In this document: positions 62,048-64,000 of the stretch, one piece after another
Layout: each line of letters starts with the position of its first letter
Numbering within the stretch: position 1 is the stretch's first letter
NCBI RefSeq assembly: GCF_040126305.1
Contig: NZ_CP149510.1
Coordinates: 2,801,001 to 2,865,000, forward strand
Length of the DNA: 64,000 nt
Source of the DNA: Pararhizobium sp. A13
Lineage (GTDB): Bacteria; Pseudomonadota; Alphaproteobacteria; Rhizobiales; Rhizobiaceae
Reading direction: 5' to 3'
Program-made: the position numbers and the translations under genes
Notes under the pieces: model-generated
Told to the model about the DNA's origin: nothing
Database searches by the model: none
The model's input: the letters and a program-made list of their open reading frames with translations, nothing else

Positions 62048-63769
62048 ATGGCGAACGATATCGTGCAGGTGGTCGAGACGCTTCGGACGTTGCGGGCCGA
62101 GGTGCCGGTTAGCGCGACGCTGCATGTGTGGTTGAAGGCGACGCGCAGCGATGAGCCCGGCATGATGGCCTTCATTCTCAATGGTGAGAAGATCGGTGAG
62201 GTGTCGGTCAGCAACTCCGAGGAATACGTCTTCCGCACCTTCATCGCGGTGAGCGGCGGTGATCTCTCCTGCGTCTACGATACCGCAACCACGGCTGTTT
62301 CCGTCGCCTACGTCTTCAATGCGGCGGAGGTTGTCGACAAGGGCATTACGGTCATGCACACCAGCGTGGCCAACGCGCCGGCGCCGGTGCCGCACGGTTA
62401 TCATTTCCGCCCGCCCTTCGGCTGGATGAACGATCCCAACGGTTTTGGCCGCTTTGGCGGGCGTCCGCATCTGTTCTATCAGCACTATTCGCACGGGCTT
62501 CGCTGGAACACGATGCATTGGGGACATGCTATCTCCACCGATTATGTCCATTGGCATCACATGCCGATCTTCCTCTTTCCCTCCGAGGACCTGACAGCCC
62601 GCCCGGATCGGCGCGGCGGGGCCTTTTCCGGCTCGGCCATTCCGCTGGAAAACGACGCGGGCATCCGTGTTTTCTTCACCGAGCAGGTGAGCGAACGGAT
62701 TCCGGAAACACAGATCCAGTTGACGGCGACCTCGCACAACATCATCACCGCCAGCCAGGCCGAGGTGATCTTGGCAAACCGGCCGTCCGGTCTAGGACTA
62801 ACGCTCGATTTCCGCGACCCTTACGTGGTCAAGGGCCCCGACGGTCTCTGGAAAATGGTTCTTGGCAGTCTCAGCCATCAGGGCGGCGTCATCCTGCTTT
62901 ACGAGACGGATGATCCGGCGGCCGCGACAGGCTGGCGTTTCGTCGGCACGCTGCTGCTGGAAGAAAGGTTCGGCACGGCCGTCATCGAATGTCCCTGTTT
63001 GATCCCGCTGGATGGACCGGCGGACGGAAATGAGACCCGTTGGGGACTGATCTACGGCCTGATGAACAGCCTCGAAAAGAAGACGGGACGCAAGAATTTG
63101 ACCCTCATTGCTGTCGGTCGGTTCGATGGCGTCCGATTCCATCGCGAATTTGAACAGGAAGTGGATTTCGGGACCGACAACTATGCCTTCCAGGCTTTTG
63201 TCGACCATGGTACGGCGGTCGGCATCGGTTGGCTGGCAAATTGGGCCGATGTTTCCCATACGATCGATTTTCCCACGGCCATGACCCTGCCGCGCAATCT
63301 TCTGCTGCAAGGCAACGAAATTTTGACGCCGCCCGTCCCGGCGGTCGAGACTTTGCGGGCGGGGCTGATCGATGAAAGCCGGCTGATGGCCGGAGAGGTG
63401 GTGGCGTTTGACAATGGCGTCGTCGAGATTGTTATCGACCTGACCAAGCCGGGCGCCACCTTCGAACTGGTATTTGACCATCTGTTGGTTACGCTTGGCG
63501 TCAGTGTCAGCGAGCAGGGGCTGTCCATCAACTATGCTGCGCGGGAGCAGGAAACGGGGCCGAGCTACATCGCTGCCGGTGCGAAACCGCAGAGCCTGCG
63601 CATTTTCCTCGATGTCGGCTCGATCGAGGTCTTCGCCGACGGCGGCCGCTGGGTTGGAACGAAACGGATCGAGGGCTTCGAGCCGGTGCAGTCCGTCCGT
63701 GTCGCCTCGGGTGTGGGTGCCATCCGATCGGCCCGCATCTATGCGTTGAAACTGAATCGTGCAGGCTGA
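62048..63769 (+). CDS. Glycoside hydrolase family 32 protein (levanase/invertase-like), cytoplasmic
   Basis: This 573-residue enzyme has the GH32 five-bladed propeller. The nucleophile D129 is in WMNDPNG, the stabilising Asp in LDFRDPYVV, and the acid/base Glu in VIECPCLIP. About 115 extra residues precede the catalytic domain, and a C-terminal beta-sandwich (SLRIFLDVGSIEVFADGG) follows. No signal peptide is present, so it cleaves imported sucrose or fructo-oligosaccharides in the cytoplasm. GAAGGAG lies upstream of ATG 62048. No sugar transporter or regulator is adjacent inside the window. Confidence 0.94.
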   Translation: MANDIVQVVETLRTLRAEVPVSATLHVWLKATRSDEPGMMAFILNGEKIGEVSVSNSEEYVFRTFIAVSGGDLSCVYDTATTAVSVAYVFNAAEVVDKGITVMHTSVANAPAPVPHGYHFRPPFGWMNDPNGFGRFGGRPHLFYQHYSHGLRWNTMHWGHAISTDYVHWHHMPIFLFPSEDLTARPDRRGGAFSGSAIPLENDAGIRVFFTEQVSERIPETQIQLTATSHNIITASQAEVILANRPSGLGLTLDFRDPYVVKGPDGLWKMVLGSLSHQGGVILLYETDDPAAATGWRFVGTLLLEERFGTAVIECPCLIPLDGPADGNETRWGLIYGLMNSLEKKTGRKNLTLIAVGRFDGVRFHREFEQEVDFGTDNYAFQAFVDHGTAVGIGWLANWADVSHTIDFPTAMTLPRNLLLQGNEILTPPVPAVETLRAGLIDESRLMAGEVVAFDNGVVEIVIDLTKPGATFELVFDHLLVTLGVSVSEQGLSINYAAREQETGPSYIAAGAKPQSLRIFLDVGSIEVFADGGRWVGTKRIEGFEPVQSVRVASGVGAIRSARIYALKLNRAG

Positions 63770-63862
63770 AGGCAGGCCAAAACATCGCTTCAAAATTTAT
63801 CTAAAAACGTCTCTTTAACGTTTACCGGTTAGTAATCTCTCCAAGTGTGAGAGATCTGAGCG

Positions 63863-64000
63863 ATGCGTATTGCGTTTATCGTCGCCCTTCTGCTTCTGGC
63901 GGGGTGCGCGACCGCGCCGAGAGAAACAAGAAACGCCTGCGCGATTTTCGAGCAGCGCGATGGCTGGTTCAACAACTGGCGCCGGGCGGCCGAGCATGCG
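63863..64000 (+). CDS. Lytic transglycosylase-like lipoprotein (partial)
   Basis: Only the first 46 codons are in the window. MRIAFIVALLLLAGCATAP is a lipoprotein signal with lipobox LAGC, so the protein is anchored by Cys15. The following ACAIFEQRDGWFNNWRRAA matches the start of rhizobial SLT-domain lytic transglycosylase lipoproteins as I remember them; the catalytic domain itself lies outside the window. ATG 63863 follows GAGATCTGAG. Confidence 0.7.
   Translation, partial: MRIAFIVALLLLAGCATAPRETRNACAIFEQRDGWFNNWRRAAEHA

Overview
The window is a stretch of chromosome from an alphaproteobacterium of the family Rhizobiaceae (Rhizobium/Agrobacterium/Sinorhizobium type). The evidence is the high-GC coding sequence, families characteristic of rhizobia (DUF1489, DUF2336, DUF1883, BTLCP transglutaminase-like proteases, a tandem PilZ protein), a RIME-like double palindrome at 7615-7713 and a second palindromic repeat at 23473-23515 of a type I remember as common in rhizobia. 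I cannot name the genus. No rRNA, CRISPR array, transposase or phage gene is visible; one tRNA-Leu(GAG) gene is present.

Layout. 1-10.5 kb: a HAD phosphatase and an RluC-type pseudouridine synthase, the fluoride channel crcB, a glutathione-dependent formaldehyde detoxification group (frmA, fghA, with yaiI and a DUF1345 gene between them, and an XRE regulator upstream), a DMT exporter ending in the RIME-like element, a START-like/M50 membrane protease fusion and lipB. 10.7-24 kb: tRNA-Leu, a peptide deformylase-like protein lacking metal ligands, mgtE, a MerR regulator, several membrane proteins, sdaA, a SPOR-domain D,D-carboxypeptidase, a transglutaminase-like protease, PilZ and PAS proteins. 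24-36 kb: a candidate small RNA, a rhomboid protease, CBS and patatin proteins, folE-hisI, the codirectional series IscU-like/yidD/DUF1697/thrS, an acyltransferase, and a nitroreductase/flavin-reductase pair. 36-43 kb: DUF2336, a TetR regulator divergent from an SDR gene with paired operators, a GNAT protein and parE.

The most interesting block is 43.76-49.56 kb, a tight operon: a HAD-UbiA fusion resembling mycobacterial decaprenyl-phosphate phosphoribosyltransferase, a DprE1-like FAD oxidase, a small EamA/SMR-type transporter resembling ArnE/ArnF, an extended SDR and a class III PLP aminotransferase, closed by a strong terminator. Together they look like a pathway that makes a polyprenyl-phosphate-linked pentose, possibly an amino-pentose, and flips it across the inner membrane for envelope decoration.

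49.6-55 kb is housekeeping: OmpA-like protein, cytochrome b561 with YceI, tpiA, secG, pyrG. After the pyrG terminator the usual rhizobial neighbours (kdsA, eno) are absent. Instead 55.1-61.25 kb is accessory: TetR with two near-perfect palindromic operators, an exported RidA protein, an alpha/beta hydrolase, LysR, a DMT exporter, a LysE exporter, an Asp/Glu racemase, a decayed LysE fragment and about 0.8 kb of unexplained structured noncoding DNA. The window ends with a cytoplasmic GH32 fructosidase and the start of a lytic transglycosylase lipoprotein.
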